39,041 nt of DNA from Bacteroidales bacterium (GTDB lineage: Bacteria > Bacteroidota > Bacteroidia > Bacteroidales > UBA932): positions 1 to 39,041 of the forward strand of contig JAFYXO010000018.1 in the NCBI GenBank assembly GCA_017546125.1, written 5' to 3'. A program made the position numbers and the translations under genes. The notes under the pieces are model-generated. The model was given only the letters and a program-made list of their open reading frames with translations. It made no database searches and was not told where the DNA came from. Positions 7,060 through 15,730 of this stretch are shown piece by piece. Positions within the stretch are counted from its first letter, which is position 1, and every line of letters begins with the position of its first letter.

Positions 7060-9523
7060 TATTCATTTGAGGAATATCTACTGTATTCTCAAAGTCTTCA
7101 AGAAGATATCTGCTGTAGAAGTCAGCCATTCTCCAGAAGAAGTATTCTGACATATCACCGAAGCCGTGTCTTTGGCCAGGGAGATAAAGCATTTCAAAAC
7201 GCTTGTTGGCTCTGATAAGTGCATTTACCACTCTGGTGGTGTTCGCTGGGTGAACATTGTCATCGATATCACCATGAACAAGCAAAAGTCTGCCCTTCAA
7301 GTTCTTGGCCAATTCGTGATTTTTCTTGATGCTGTATTGGAAAGTGGTGTCACCTTTCTCAGATACCACCTCTTTAACACCATGGTGAGTCTCACTCCAC
7401 CAGCGGTTGTAGATGCTATTGTCGTGGTTACCTGCACAAGATACAGCCACTTTATAGAAATCAGGATAGGTCAAGATCGCAGCTGTAGACATAAAGCCAC
7501 CACCTGAGTGACCATGGATACCTACTCTGCTGATATCGATAAAGCTGTAACGTGCAGCAAGCTGTTGTGCAGCCACTTTCTGATCCTCAAGACCATAGTC
7601 ACGAAGATTTCCATAACCGTAGTTGTGATACCATTTTGAACGGTTAGGGTGACCACCTCTATTACCTACGGTGATAACAACAAATCCCAACTGAGCCAAA
7701 CGGTCGATTCTGTCCATACCTTTTGACCAAGAGTAGTTTGTAGCCTCGGTTTGTGGGCCTGGATATACATACTCGATGATAGGGTAAGCCTTGGTAGAAT
7801 CGAAGTCGAAAGGTTTGTACATTACACCATGAAGATCGGTAACGCCATCGGCAGCCTTAACAACAAAAGTCTCAGGGAATTTGTAACCTGCCATCAATAG
7901 CTGGCTGAAATCTGAAACCTCAAGATCCATCACTTTACGACCCATATTATCGTATAGGGTATTTGTAGGGATAGCATCCACACGTGAAGCGCTGTTTACA
8001 AAGAATTTTGCATCATCACACATGAAGGTCATGTTATCAAAATTGCCATCATTAAGGAGCTTCATACCTGTACCGTCAAAATTGATGCGGTAAAGGTGCG
8101 CATAGTAAGGGTTCTCCTTCTTGTTCACACCATGGGCTGTGAAATATACCACTCTTGCAGCCTCATCTACAGCTACAACATCCTCCACGTGCCATGCACC
8201 TTTGGTGATTGCATTTTTAAGTTTGCCGTCTGCACTGTACAAATACAAGTGTGCCCAGCCGTTTCTTTCTGACCACTGGATAAGTTCCTGACCTTTGTTT
8301 ACCTCTCTTAGAGAACGGGTCTCGATATATGTATTCAATCTCTCCTCAATCACCACTCTGGCTGTATCATCACCAAGGGTAACTTTACATACATCCACTC
8401 TGTGAAGGTCTCTGCTCAGGCGGGTTAGATAGAAGTAGTCATTCCCACCTAGCCATACAATAGGATGATAATCTTTGTATCTGTCCTTGTTGGTCATTGG
8501 TTTGTATGCAACATCGACAGACTGGTCCTTGAATGCAGCCACATTGATATGTTTGTAGCTCTTATCCTCCATATTGAAAAGGAGAGTATAGGTCTTAGGA
8601 CCAGGTTCACCAGGCATCTGGTATTTGTATGACTCAAGTTTAGGACGTTTTCCTGACACAGCATCGATAACCCAAAGCTCTTCCACCTCAGACATATCGT
8701 ATTTGTTCATCACGAAATGTCTGGAATCTGGTGACCAGGCTGCATAGATTCTGTATCTCTTGGTGGTATCCCTGTCATCAACTATACCTTTGTAGTCATC
8801 ACCGCCATAAGCACAAGCCTTGGTACCATCAGTAGTCAGGCGGTGCTCAACGATAGTCGAGTCCTTATCATCCTCCATAATCTTACGAAGATTGTTCATG
8901 TCGGTATAGTAAAGATCGTAACCTTTGGCATATACTACCACACTGCTGTCCGGAGAGATAGATGCCCAACGTGGATAATCTTTCTGTTCATCCTCATCAG
9001 AGATATCAGTAAGGGTACGTGTTGCGATATCATATTTGAAACGGAAAAGTTTTTTCTCCATCTCAGGGCGTTTTTTCTTCTTGTTGTCTGAAGAATCTTT
9101 TGCCTCTTTTTTCTTTTTGTCCTTCTTCTCTACCTCAAGTTTGGATTGGATTTCAAAAGTGAAATATTTGTCCTCTTTAAGTTCGAGTTTCTGAATAGGA
9201 ATATGTTGTGCATCAAGCGGATCATGGGTAATCTCAGTCAGTTCCATAGCCAATTTGTCCATATCAAAAATGGCTGTTTTGGTCTTAGCTACAGGATCAA
9301 CGATATAATATTGTGTCCCTTCTGATGTTCTCCATGAGTACCAGAATTTGTTTGAGTTTGCAAACCAATTTGGCCTGAGGGTGGTAGAGTATACCATCCT
9401 GTTCATCTTCTTGGGAGAGAATCTCTCTGCAAGCTCATAGTTGGCTTCAGTGACAGGGGTTTGGGCCATAGCTCCAAACGACAACACCAAAGCGGCAATG
9501 ATTAAAGCAAATGTTTTTTTCAT
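7052..9523 (-). CDS. Exported S9 family prolyl peptidase (DPP-IV-like)
   Basis: An 823-aa secreted serine peptidase. Residues 1-20 are a signal peptide ending FGAMAQ. A Lys-rich stretch near 135-155 interrupts the DPP-IV N-terminal beta-propeller (about 100-540), and an alpha/beta hydrolase domain follows. The triad is visible: GHSGGG with Ser673, HGDIDDNVH with Asp near 755, and GQRHGF with His786. Family members trim N-terminal dipeptides (often Xaa-Pro) from peptides, so a role in periplasmic or surface peptide use is likely. It lies 2 bp after the phosphoesterase gene and overlaps pnuC by 8 bp. Confidence 0.93.
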   Translation of the reverse strand: MKKTFALIIAALVLSFGAMAQTPVTEANYELAERFSPKKMNRMVYSTTLRPNWFANSNKFWYSWRTSEGTQYYIVDPVAKTKTAIFDMDKLAMELTEITHDPLDAQHIPIQKLELKEDKYFTFEIQSKLEVEKKDKKKKEAKDSSDNKKKKRPEMEKKLFRFKYDIATRTLTDISDEDEQKDYPRWASISPDSSVVVYAKGYDLYYTDMNNLRKIMEDDKDSTIVEHRLTTDGTKACAYGGDDYKGIVDDRDTTKRYRIYAAWSPDSRHFVMNKYDMSEVEELWVIDAVSGKRPKLESYKYQMPGEPGPKTYTLLFNMEDKSYKHINVAAFKDQSVDVAYKPMTNKDRYKDYHPIVWLGGNDYFYLTRLSRDLHRVDVCKVTLGDDTARVVIEERLNTYIETRSLREVNKGQELIQWSERNGWAHLYLYSADGKLKNAITKGAWHVEDVVAVDEAARVVYFTAHGVNKKENPYYAHLYRINFDGTGMKLLNDGNFDNMTFMCDDAKFFVNSASRVDAIPTNTLYDNMGRKVMDLEVSDFSQLLMAGYKFPETFVVKAADGVTDLHGVMYKPFDFDSTKAYPIIEYVYPGPQTEATNYSWSKGMDRIDRLAQLGFVVITVGNRGGHPNRSKWYHNYGYGNLRDYGLEDQKVAAQQLAARYSFIDISRVGIHGHSGGGFMSTAAILTYPDFYKVAVSCAGNHDNSIYNRWWSETHHGVKEVVSEKGDTTFQYSIKKNHELAKNLKGRLLLVHGDIDDNVHPANTTRVVNALIRANKRFEMLYLPGQRHGFGDMSEYFFWRMADFYSRYLLEDFENTVDIPQMNND

Positions 9524-9525
9524 AT

Positions 9526-10035
9526 TTATAACGGTTTATTATTGTTTCTGTCCCATTCTCCGACCTCCATCTCAACGATCTTTCCACCATCTATCTTGAA
9601 CCTAAGAGCCGTCCTGACAATATGGAATCCCGAATTTCCGGCCGCTCCAGGGTTAATGGTCATCATATCGTATTTCTTGTCATTCATCACCTTCAGAATA
9701 TGTGAATGGCCACATATAAACAGGTTTGGAAGATGGGCGTTTATAAGCTGGAATGCTTTGAAATCGTACCTTCCCGGATATCCTCCTATGTGCATCATCA
9801 GCACCTTCATCCCTTCACACTCGAAAAACTGGGTATATGGAACCCTCTGACGGATATCTGTACCATCACAGTTTCCATACACAGCTTTAAGTGGTTTGAA
9901 GTGAGCTATGGCACTCAATGTCTCAAGGTTTCCAAAATCACCGGCATGCCACACCTCATCTACTGGTTCAAGGAACTCCCTGAGCTTCTCATCGAAGGTG
10001 CAATGTGTGTCGGAGATGAGGCCGATATACTTCAT
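9526..10035 (-). CDS. YfcE/MJ0936-type metallophosphoesterase
   Basis: A 169-aa calcineurin-like phosphoesterase of the small YfcE class. All metal-binding blocks are present: ISDTHC, WHAGDFG, VYGNCDG, MMHIGGYPG and ICGHSHI, and the family ending TINPGAAGN is seen. Such proteins cleave phosphodiesters with two metal ions; the natural substrate is unknown. It begins one base after the DUF5009 gene ends, within the yifB-pnuC operon. Confidence 0.9.
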   Translation of the reverse strand: MKYIGLISDTHCTFDEKLREFLEPVDEVWHAGDFGNLETLSAIAHFKPLKAVYGNCDGTDIRQRVPYTQFFECEGMKVLMMHIGGYPGRYDFKAFQLINAHLPNLFICGHSHILKVMNDKKYDMMTINPGAAGNSGFHIVRTALRFKIDGGKIVEMEVGEWDRNNNKPL

Positions 10036-10036
10036 C

Positions 10037-11257
10037 TTACAGCTTGATTACGATTTTCTTCTTATATAGGAACAACGCCATCGCTGTAAATACAGCCACA
10101 TATACAAGTGCATAGATAAGGGATGAGAGCTCATTGCTTTCTCCCACTATTGCAACACATACATTGTTATAGAACCACGACAGAACGCTCCAACTCTTCT
10201 CCTCCACCGAACCGTCTGCCAATGTGACCATAGAGGTCCATTTGATCATTCTGCCAAGAATCTTGGCAAAAAGGCCCGCCATCACAAAAGCGAAAAGAGG
10301 GTTCATACCCAAAGCCTTGAATGGGGTAAAGATTTTCTCTTTCCCTTTCACATCGATGAGGTAGATAAAGAACGCCAACATAAGTATGCTCCAACCACCT
10401 GCATATAGTACATACGAACCGGTCCAAAGGGCCTTGATGATAGGGTAGCAAAGGCTCCAAACCAAGCCGCCGGCCAGACACAACATACCGATGGTGTAAA
10501 GCTGAGCCACTACATCTATCTTGCTCTCTGTCTTTCTGATCTTACCACCGATAAGATAGCCCAACAACACAGTACAAGAGCCGGAAAGTGCCCCTAGAAG
10601 ACCCTCGGGGTCAAATGGGATTCCGAACCCTTTGTAGATATGGTTTTCTCCAAAAATGGCAAGGTCAATCACATCCGCATTCTGCCCTGCAAGGGAGAAA
10701 GAACCGGCTGCCCCATTTACAAGTGGAGAGGAGTGGTCACCGATCAAAAAGAGCAACAGCCAATGGAGTCCCATCAGCACCCCCATAGAGATGACTATTT
10801 TTTTGGTTGATTTCAGCCACAAAGCCACGAGGCCACCAAGGATATAGCACATCGCAATCCTCTGAAGGACGCCCACTATCCTCACATGTTGCCAATGGTA
10901 GACAAAATTCTCCCAGAATGTCAAATCCGGATTAGGGCTGGTAGGGTAAAATGGGAATGCATTCAAACCAAGACCCACCAGGAAGATAAGGACACCCCTT
11001 TTGATAAGTTTCTTCACACTTGCGCCATTCAAACCTTCGTTGTATTTTGCGAAAGAGAATGCCATCGCTGCACCTACGACAAATAGGAAAAATGGGAAAA
11101 CAAGGTCGGTGGGGGTACATCCTGCCCACGCAGCATGCCTTAAAGGTGAATAGATATATCCCCAAGTACCGGGGTTGTTAACCAAAATCATTCCGGCCAC
11201 TGTCATACCGCGAAGGACATCCAGTGCCACATACCTGTTAGTTTTTATCATGCTCAT
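10037..11257 (-). CDS. DUF5009 / HGSNAT-like membrane protein, possible MurNAc transporter or acyltransferase
   Basis: A polytopic inner membrane protein of 406 aa. The N-terminal signature ALDVLRGMTVAGMILVNN, then PLRHAAWAG and PTDLVFPFFLFVVG, is that of the heparan-alpha-glucosaminide N-acetyltransferase/DUF5009 family, including the His (residue 41) that lies where the catalytic His of HGSNAT sits. A MurNAc transporter of Tannerella forsythia (MurT) is, as I recall, of this family. The gene follows a NamZ-like muramidase by 18 bp, so an amino-sugar role is plausible. A TTG at 11266 is open in frame; I chose the ATG at 11257, and an ATG at 11251 is equally possible. Confidence 0.8.
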   Translation of the reverse strand: MSMIKTNRYVALDVLRGMTVAGMILVNNPGTWGYIYSPLRHAAWAGCTPTDLVFPFFLFVVGAAMAFSFAKYNEGLNGASVKKLIKRGVLIFLVGLGLNAFPFYPTSPNPDLTFWENFVYHWQHVRIVGVLQRIAMCYILGGLVALWLKSTKKIVISMGVLMGLHWLLLFLIGDHSSPLVNGAAGSFSLAGQNADVIDLAIFGENHIYKGFGIPFDPEGLLGALSGSCTVLLGYLIGGKIRKTESKIDVVAQLYTIGMLCLAGGLVWSLCYPIIKALWTGSYVLYAGGWSILMLAFFIYLIDVKGKEKIFTPFKALGMNPLFAFVMAGLFAKILGRMIKWTSMVTLADGSVEEKSWSVLSWFYNNVCVAIVGESNELSSLIYALVYVAVFTAMALFLYKKKIVIKL

Positions 11258-11275
11258 AGTATACAATCGGAGTTA

Positions 11276-12445
11276 CTATTCGTAAATCAAATATGGAGCT
11301 CTTTGCTCTTTGAATCTTTCTACATCTTCCACCCACATAGCCTCGATCTCTGCGGCACTTTTACCCTCAACAATCATCTCTCTCACATAACCTTGGCCAA
11401 TAAGAAGTTCAAAGAATTTTCTGAACATAGCCTTATCGTCAAGTTTGAGGTTGTTGTAAGCGTCGATAACATACTCAAGATTGATACCTTCAGCTTTGAT
11501 CTGCTCGATAGGAAGATCGCTCAAATCCACACCATAGCACAATTTGTCAAGCTGAGGAGGATTCTTCGCACCAGGAACACTTCTTGGGGTGAATGAGAAC
11601 TCATAACCGGTCATATCAGGGTGGCCATAGATTTGGAATGGCTTATCGGTACCTCTACCCAAGCTTACAGGTGTAGCCTCGAAGTAACATGTCGAAGGGT
11701 AAAGGTAGATTGATCTCATATTTGGAAGATTTGGAGATGGTTTGATAGGGAGGACATACTCCATATCACGGGTATAGTTCTTACATGGAACCACTGTCAA
11801 ATCGCATTGGATACCATCTTTAAGCCAACCTTCACCATTGATCATAAGTGCAAGCTCGCCAAGTGTCATACCGTGAACCACAGGAACAGGAAGCCAGCCC
11901 ACACCGGATTTGTACTGCATATCCAAAATAGGGCCGTCCACATAGTAACCAAGAGGGTTAGGTCTGTCAAGAACGATCATCTTCTTGCCGAACTGGGCAC
12001 AAGCATCCATCATTCTGGCCATAGTCGCATTGTATGTATAGAATCTTACACCCACATCCTGCAAGTCAAAGATCATAACATCAAACTCAGCCATAGACTC
12101 ATCTGAAGGTCTGTTTACACCTGTTTCGTAAAGGGATCTGATAGGAATACCTGTCTTGGGATCGATAGAGCTGCTGACATGTTCACCGGCATCAGCATCA
12201 CCTCTGAAACCGTGTTCAGGAGACATGATAGAGACCACATTCACACCCATATCCAGCAATGTATCAAGAAGATGGGTAGTAGATGAGACCATACCGGTCT
12301 GATTTGAAAGGATAGAGACCTTTTTACCCTCCAACAGAGGAAGATACTCGTCAAATGACAACGCACCTACCTGGATCTCCTTTTGTGCTGATGTGCAAGA
12401 GACCATCAATAGGAACGAAAGTGATAAAGCAAATAATTTTTTCAT
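11276..12445 (-). CDS. namZ: Exo-beta-N-acetylmuramidase, NamZ/YbbC type (DUF1343, GH171)
   Basis: A 389-aa exported protein. The N-terminus MKKLFALSLSFLLMVSCTSA is a signal peptide, possibly a lipoprotein with Cys17. The DUF1343 body shows SILSNQTGMVS, MSPEHGFRGDADAG, VMIFDLQDVGVRFYTY, VLDRPNPLG and VHGMTLGELA. NamZ proteins release MurNAc from the non-reducing ends of peptidoglycan fragments. It lies 7 bases after tsaE and just before the DUF5009 gene. No murQ, murK or nagZ is in the window, so the salvage route would have to be completed elsewhere. Confidence 0.88.
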   Translation of the reverse strand: MKKLFALSLSFLLMVSCTSAQKEIQVGALSFDEYLPLLEGKKVSILSNQTGMVSSTTHLLDTLLDMGVNVVSIMSPEHGFRGDADAGEHVSSSIDPKTGIPIRSLYETGVNRPSDESMAEFDVMIFDLQDVGVRFYTYNATMARMMDACAQFGKKMIVLDRPNPLGYYVDGPILDMQYKSGVGWLPVPVVHGMTLGELALMINGEGWLKDGIQCDLTVVPCKNYTRDMEYVLPIKPSPNLPNMRSIYLYPSTCYFEATPVSLGRGTDKPFQIYGHPDMTGYEFSFTPRSVPGAKNPPQLDKLCYGVDLSDLPIEQIKAEGINLEYVIDAYNNLKLDDKAMFRKFFELLIGQGYVREMIVEGKSAAEIEAMWVEDVERFKEQRAPYLIYE

Positions 12446-12452
12446 ATCGTTG

Positions 12453-12869
12453 TTAAATAAATTTGATCAATCTGGTTCCATCTTCCTGCTCAGAAATTGA
12501 GACCTTTACAGTCTCCTCCGGCAACATCTCCTCTATCATCTCAGGCCACTCCATCAAGCACAGACAATCGCTGTAAACATACTCCTCAAAACCCAAATCC
12601 TCCACCTCTCTCAACGATTTTATCCTGTAGAAGTCAAAGTGGAAAACAGGCTCCCCCTCCTCAGTCTGGTACTCATTGACAATGGTAAATGTGGGACTGT
12701 TCACCACATCTTCCACACCTAAAACCCTGCACAGAGCAGTCACAAACGTAGTTTTGCCTGCACCCATAGAGCCATAAAGGGCAATAATCTTATTGTCCCC
12801 TATCTCCTGTAAAAACTCTTTTGCCGCCTCATCAATGGTATCAAGGCCTTTGATAACTATATTTTTCAT
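12453..12869 (-). CDS. tsaE: tRNA t6A biosynthesis ATPase TsaE
   Basis: TsaE is the small P-loop ATPase that cycles the TsaB-TsaD complex in t6A37 synthesis. Walker A is GSMGAGKTTF near residues 32-41. NSPTFTIVNEY (switch region), FHFDFYRIKSLREVEDLG and CLMEWPE are family blocks. The ATG at 12869 gives 138 aa, a normal size; a TTG at 12878 is open three codons upstream. It starts 11 bases after the yifB stop and 7 bases separate it from namZ. Confidence 0.92.
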   Translation of the reverse strand: MKNIVIKGLDTIDEAAKEFLQEIGDNKIIALYGSMGAGKTTFVTALCRVLGVEDVVNSPTFTIVNEYQTEEGEPVFHFDFYRIKSLREVEDLGFEEYVYSDCLCLMEWPEMIEEMLPEETVKVSISEQEDGTRLIKFI

Positions 12870-12880
12870 AACCTTCAAAG

Positions 12881-14401
12881 TTACAAAAAATCCTGGAAAC
12901 GATACAAGAGTGCTTCAGAAATGTGACTTATTGATATATTCTTCTCCCCCGCAAGGTCTGCAATAGTGCGGGAAACCCGCAGAATACGCCCATACCCTCT
13001 GGCAGACAAGGCCAATTTATCCATTGCCTTGCCCATAAAATCGCGCTCATTTTTGCCCAACGGGCAATACGTATTCAGCTGACGTGCATCCATTTGGGAG
13101 TTTGTATAGATTCCATCCCGGGCAAATCTCTCCATCTGCACCTTCCGTGCAGCCATCACCCTCTGCGCAATGGCTGCACTCCCCTCACCCCTGGCCCCAG
13201 AGACCAGCAGATCCTTCTCCACGGGACGGACATTGATATTCAGATCCATCCTGTCCAGAAGCGGACCTGAAATCTTGGAAAGATAGCGGGAAATCATCCC
13301 GGGGGTACAGGTGCACTTCTCCCCCTCCTCCCCATAATATCCGCACGGGCAAGGGTTCATAGAGCCGACAAGCATAAAGGATGCAGGGTATGTCACCTTA
13401 TACCTGGCCCGTGAGATGGAGATTGAACGGTCCTCCAGGGGCTGACGCAACAGATCAAGGGTAGTGGCACTGAAAAGGGATATCTCGTCCAGATATAGGA
13501 CGCCATTGTGCGCAAGAGATATCTCACCAGGGGATGCCGAGGGGCCACCTCCCACCATTGCCACTACGCTTGAGGTGTTGTGAGGTGTGCGGAAGGGGCG
13601 CTCACGGATCAACCCCCCACTGCCGGAGAGAAGTCCTGCCACGGAATATATTGCACTTGTGACTAAAGACTCATGCCGGCTCATAGGTGGAAGGATCGAT
13701 GCCAGACAAGAGGCCATAAAGCTCTTCCCCGAGCCGGGGGGACCACTGAGAATCAAATTGTGCCCACCACTTGCAGCGATCTCCAGCCCCCTTTTTGCAA
13801 ATCCTTGCCCGATAACATCCTTAAAATCGGACTTATATACCTTCGGTTCAATGGCAATATTGCCCCGCTTCACTACCAGAGACTCAGTATAGACGGCTCC
13901 GTTGATAACATCCACCACTTCGGAAATGTTCCTCACCCCATAAATCGTGATACCCTCCACCTCCGAAGCCTCCATGGCGGAGTCTGCTGGGAAAATGCAC
14001 TTTTTGAACCCCATCTCCGCCCCCTTCATCGCTATAGGTAATGCCCCGGGGACACTCCTAAGGGTGCCGTCAAGGGAGAGTTCCCCCAATATCAGGAAAT
14101 CGGATATATCTGGGGCAATAATCTGCTGCGAGGCGGCCAGCAACCCTATTGCTATCGCAACATCATAGCCTGACCCCTCCTTCCTCAGATTTGCTGGGGC
14201 AAGGTTTATCACCACCTTCCTCCCTGGAATCCGATAATCGCAGCTTTGAAGGGCTGTAGTAACCCTCAATAAAGACTCCTTGACTGCACTGTCCGGCAAT
14301 CCGACCAAAAAAATCCCTATACCTGTCTGCACAGATATCTCCACTACCACCGGGATCACTTCCAAACCCACACAAGTGGCACAATAAGTCCTGAACAACA
14401 T
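12881..14401 (-). CDS. YifB/ComM family Mg-chelatase-like AAA+ ATPase
   Basis: A 506-aa protein with the full YifB layout. An N-terminal ChlI-type domain (about 20-140, INLAPANLRKEGSGYDVAIA) is followed by an AAA+ module with Walker A GPPGSGKSF and Walker B VLYLDEISLF, a Cys cluster CPCGYYGEEGEKCTC, and a C-terminal Mg_chelatase_C domain (YGRILRVSRTIADLAG). ComM, the studied relative, is a hexameric helicase that promotes branch migration in natural transformation; the role here is inferred. It is the first gene of a seven-gene operon, with its own promoter match. Confidence 0.92.
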   Translation of the reverse strand: MLFRTYCATCVGLEVIPVVVEISVQTGIGIFLVGLPDSAVKESLLRVTTALQSCDYRIPGRKVVINLAPANLRKEGSGYDVAIAIGLLAASQQIIAPDISDFLILGELSLDGTLRSVPGALPIAMKGAEMGFKKCIFPADSAMEASEVEGITIYGVRNISEVVDVINGAVYTESLVVKRGNIAIEPKVYKSDFKDVIGQGFAKRGLEIAASGGHNLILSGPPGSGKSFMASCLASILPPMSRHESLVTSAIYSVAGLLSGSGGLIRERPFRTPHNTSSVVAMVGGGPSASPGEISLAHNGVLYLDEISLFSATTLDLLRQPLEDRSISISRARYKVTYPASFMLVGSMNPCPCGYYGEEGEKCTCTPGMISRYLSKISGPLLDRMDLNINVRPVEKDLLVSGARGEGSAAIAQRVMAARKVQMERFARDGIYTNSQMDARQLNTYCPLGKNERDFMGKAMDKLALSARGYGRILRVSRTIADLAGEKNISISHISEALLYRFQDFL

Positions 14402-14413
14402 CTTTTTTTACTC

Positions 14414-14444
14414 CAAAAATAGAGTCCAAAGATGTGAATTACAA
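14414..14444 (-). promoter_or_regulatory. Bacteroidota-type promoter of the yifB-pnuC operon
   Basis: On the minus strand TTG (14442-14444) and TATTTTTG (14414-14421) are 20 bases apart, matching the consensus. Only 12 bases separate the -7 element from the ATG, so the transcript leader would be very short. Confidence 0.55.
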
Positions 14445-14479
14445 GGATTTAAGAAATTAAAAACTGAATTTTAAAAATT

Positions 14480-15730
14480 TTAGAGGGAGAATACGTTTTT
14501 TAAAAAAATATCTGATGCACCCTGATTCTCCTCAATATATTTTTTGGAAATTTTTGAGGCTTCCTGCAGTTTTTCCGGATATTTTGCCCACTCATCAAAG
14601 ATGGAACGGAGCTCCGAATCTGTAGTATAGGTGACCGCTCCACCTAAGGCAATAAGATCTTTAGCCTCCTGAAACTTATAATATTTGGGCCCGAAGATGA
14701 CCCCCTTGCCGTATGTGGCAGCCTCAAGGATATTGTGAATGCCAGCCCCGAAACCTCCACCAATATATGCGAATTCACCATATCTGTAAAGTGATGAGAG
14801 CAACCCAATACAGTCAATAACCAGAATGTCCGCACCTTTTAGCTCCTCCTCAGAAGGATTCTGGGTGTACCTCACCACCTTATAGCCTGAGAAAATCTCA
14901 TCAATCTTGGATAGATGATCCTGATATACCTCGTGTGGGGCCAGAACTATCTTCAGATTACCCTCACGGATAGCGCTGGAGATCCTCATCTCATCTTCAC
15001 TCCATGTACTGCCGGCTACCATCACCCTTTTCCCCTCAACAAACCTCTCTACCGTCTCATTGGAAGCTGCCGCACCCTTCACAATATCACTCACTCTGTC
15101 AAATCGGGTGTCACCGGCAACAACCACATTTTTCACCCCTTGCCATAAAAGCAAAGTGGCAGAGTCCTGGTTCTGTACATACAGGGTAGTAAAACACCCC
15201 AACATCTCTCTCCAGAGATTCCCCCAGGATTTGAAAAATGGCTGCTCCTCCCTAAATATGGCAGAGACTACATATGTGGGTATCTCCCTCTTTTTCAACT
15301 GAGTCAGATAGAAATACCAATAGTCATACTTGACGAATACAGCCATCTGAGGATTCACTGCGTCGAGGAATTTTGCAGCATTTCTTTTGGAATCCATCGG
15401 GAGATAGAATACCCAATCTGCATGTGGGTAATTTTTTCTCAACTCATACCCGGATGGGGAGAAAAAAGTCAATAGAATTTTAGATGTGCCCCCCCTCTCC
15501 TTATACCTCTCTATGATGGGTCTCGCCTGCTCAAATTCACCTACCGATGGGCAATGGAACCATATAACCGGCTCATCGCCTTTAACCTCTGAGGAGATTG
15601 TGTTCAGGAGATTCTTCCTACCGGAAACAAAAAGGGAGATCTTCTTGCTGAACGGTGCAGCGATACGCGCCCCCAACTTGTAGAGAAAGAGGGCCGTCCT
15701 ATATAGAAGAAGTGCTAAGATGATACACAT
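14480..15730 (-). CDS. waaA: 3-deoxy-D-manno-octulosonic acid (Kdo) transferase
   Basis: WaaA (KdtA) transfers Kdo from CMP-Kdo to the lipid A precursor at the inner membrane. The 416-aa protein has an N-terminal hydrophobic anchor (MCIILALLLYRTALFLYKLG), then two GT-B domains. VIWFHCPSVGEFEQARPII carries the conserved catalytic Glu, and VFVKYDYWYFY, VMVAGSTWSEDE, APHEVYQDH and YIGGGFGAGIHNILEAA are donor-site blocks. Its ATG overlaps the stop of the beta-barrel anti-sigma gene (TAATG), which suggests translational coupling of an LPS core enzyme to an envelope regulator. Confidence 0.93.
   Translation of the reverse strand: MCIILALLLYRTALFLYKLGARIAAPFSKKISLFVSGRKNLLNTISSEVKGDEPVIWFHCPSVGEFEQARPIIERYKERGGTSKILLTFFSPSGYELRKNYPHADWVFYLPMDSKRNAAKFLDAVNPQMAVFVKYDYWYFYLTQLKKREIPTYVVSAIFREEQPFFKSWGNLWREMLGCFTTLYVQNQDSATLLLWQGVKNVVVAGDTRFDRVSDIVKGAAASNETVERFVEGKRVMVAGSTWSEDEMRISSAIREGNLKIVLAPHEVYQDHLSKIDEIFSGYKVVRYTQNPSEEELKGADILVIDCIGLLSSLYRYGEFAYIGGGFGAGIHNILEAATYGKGVIFGPKYYKFQEAKDLIALGGAVTYTTDSELRSIFDEWAKYPEKLQEASKISKKYIEENQGASDIFLKNVFSL

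Noticed and set aside
7166-7507. 113-aa plus-strand frame within the S9 peptidase gene
   Set aside because: It is antisense to a strongly conserved coding region that contains the catalytic motifs, and has no family features.
13587-14168. Plus-strand frames of about 70-120 aa opposite yifB
   Set aside because: They are shadows of the yifB coding sequence, overlap each other, and show no domain.
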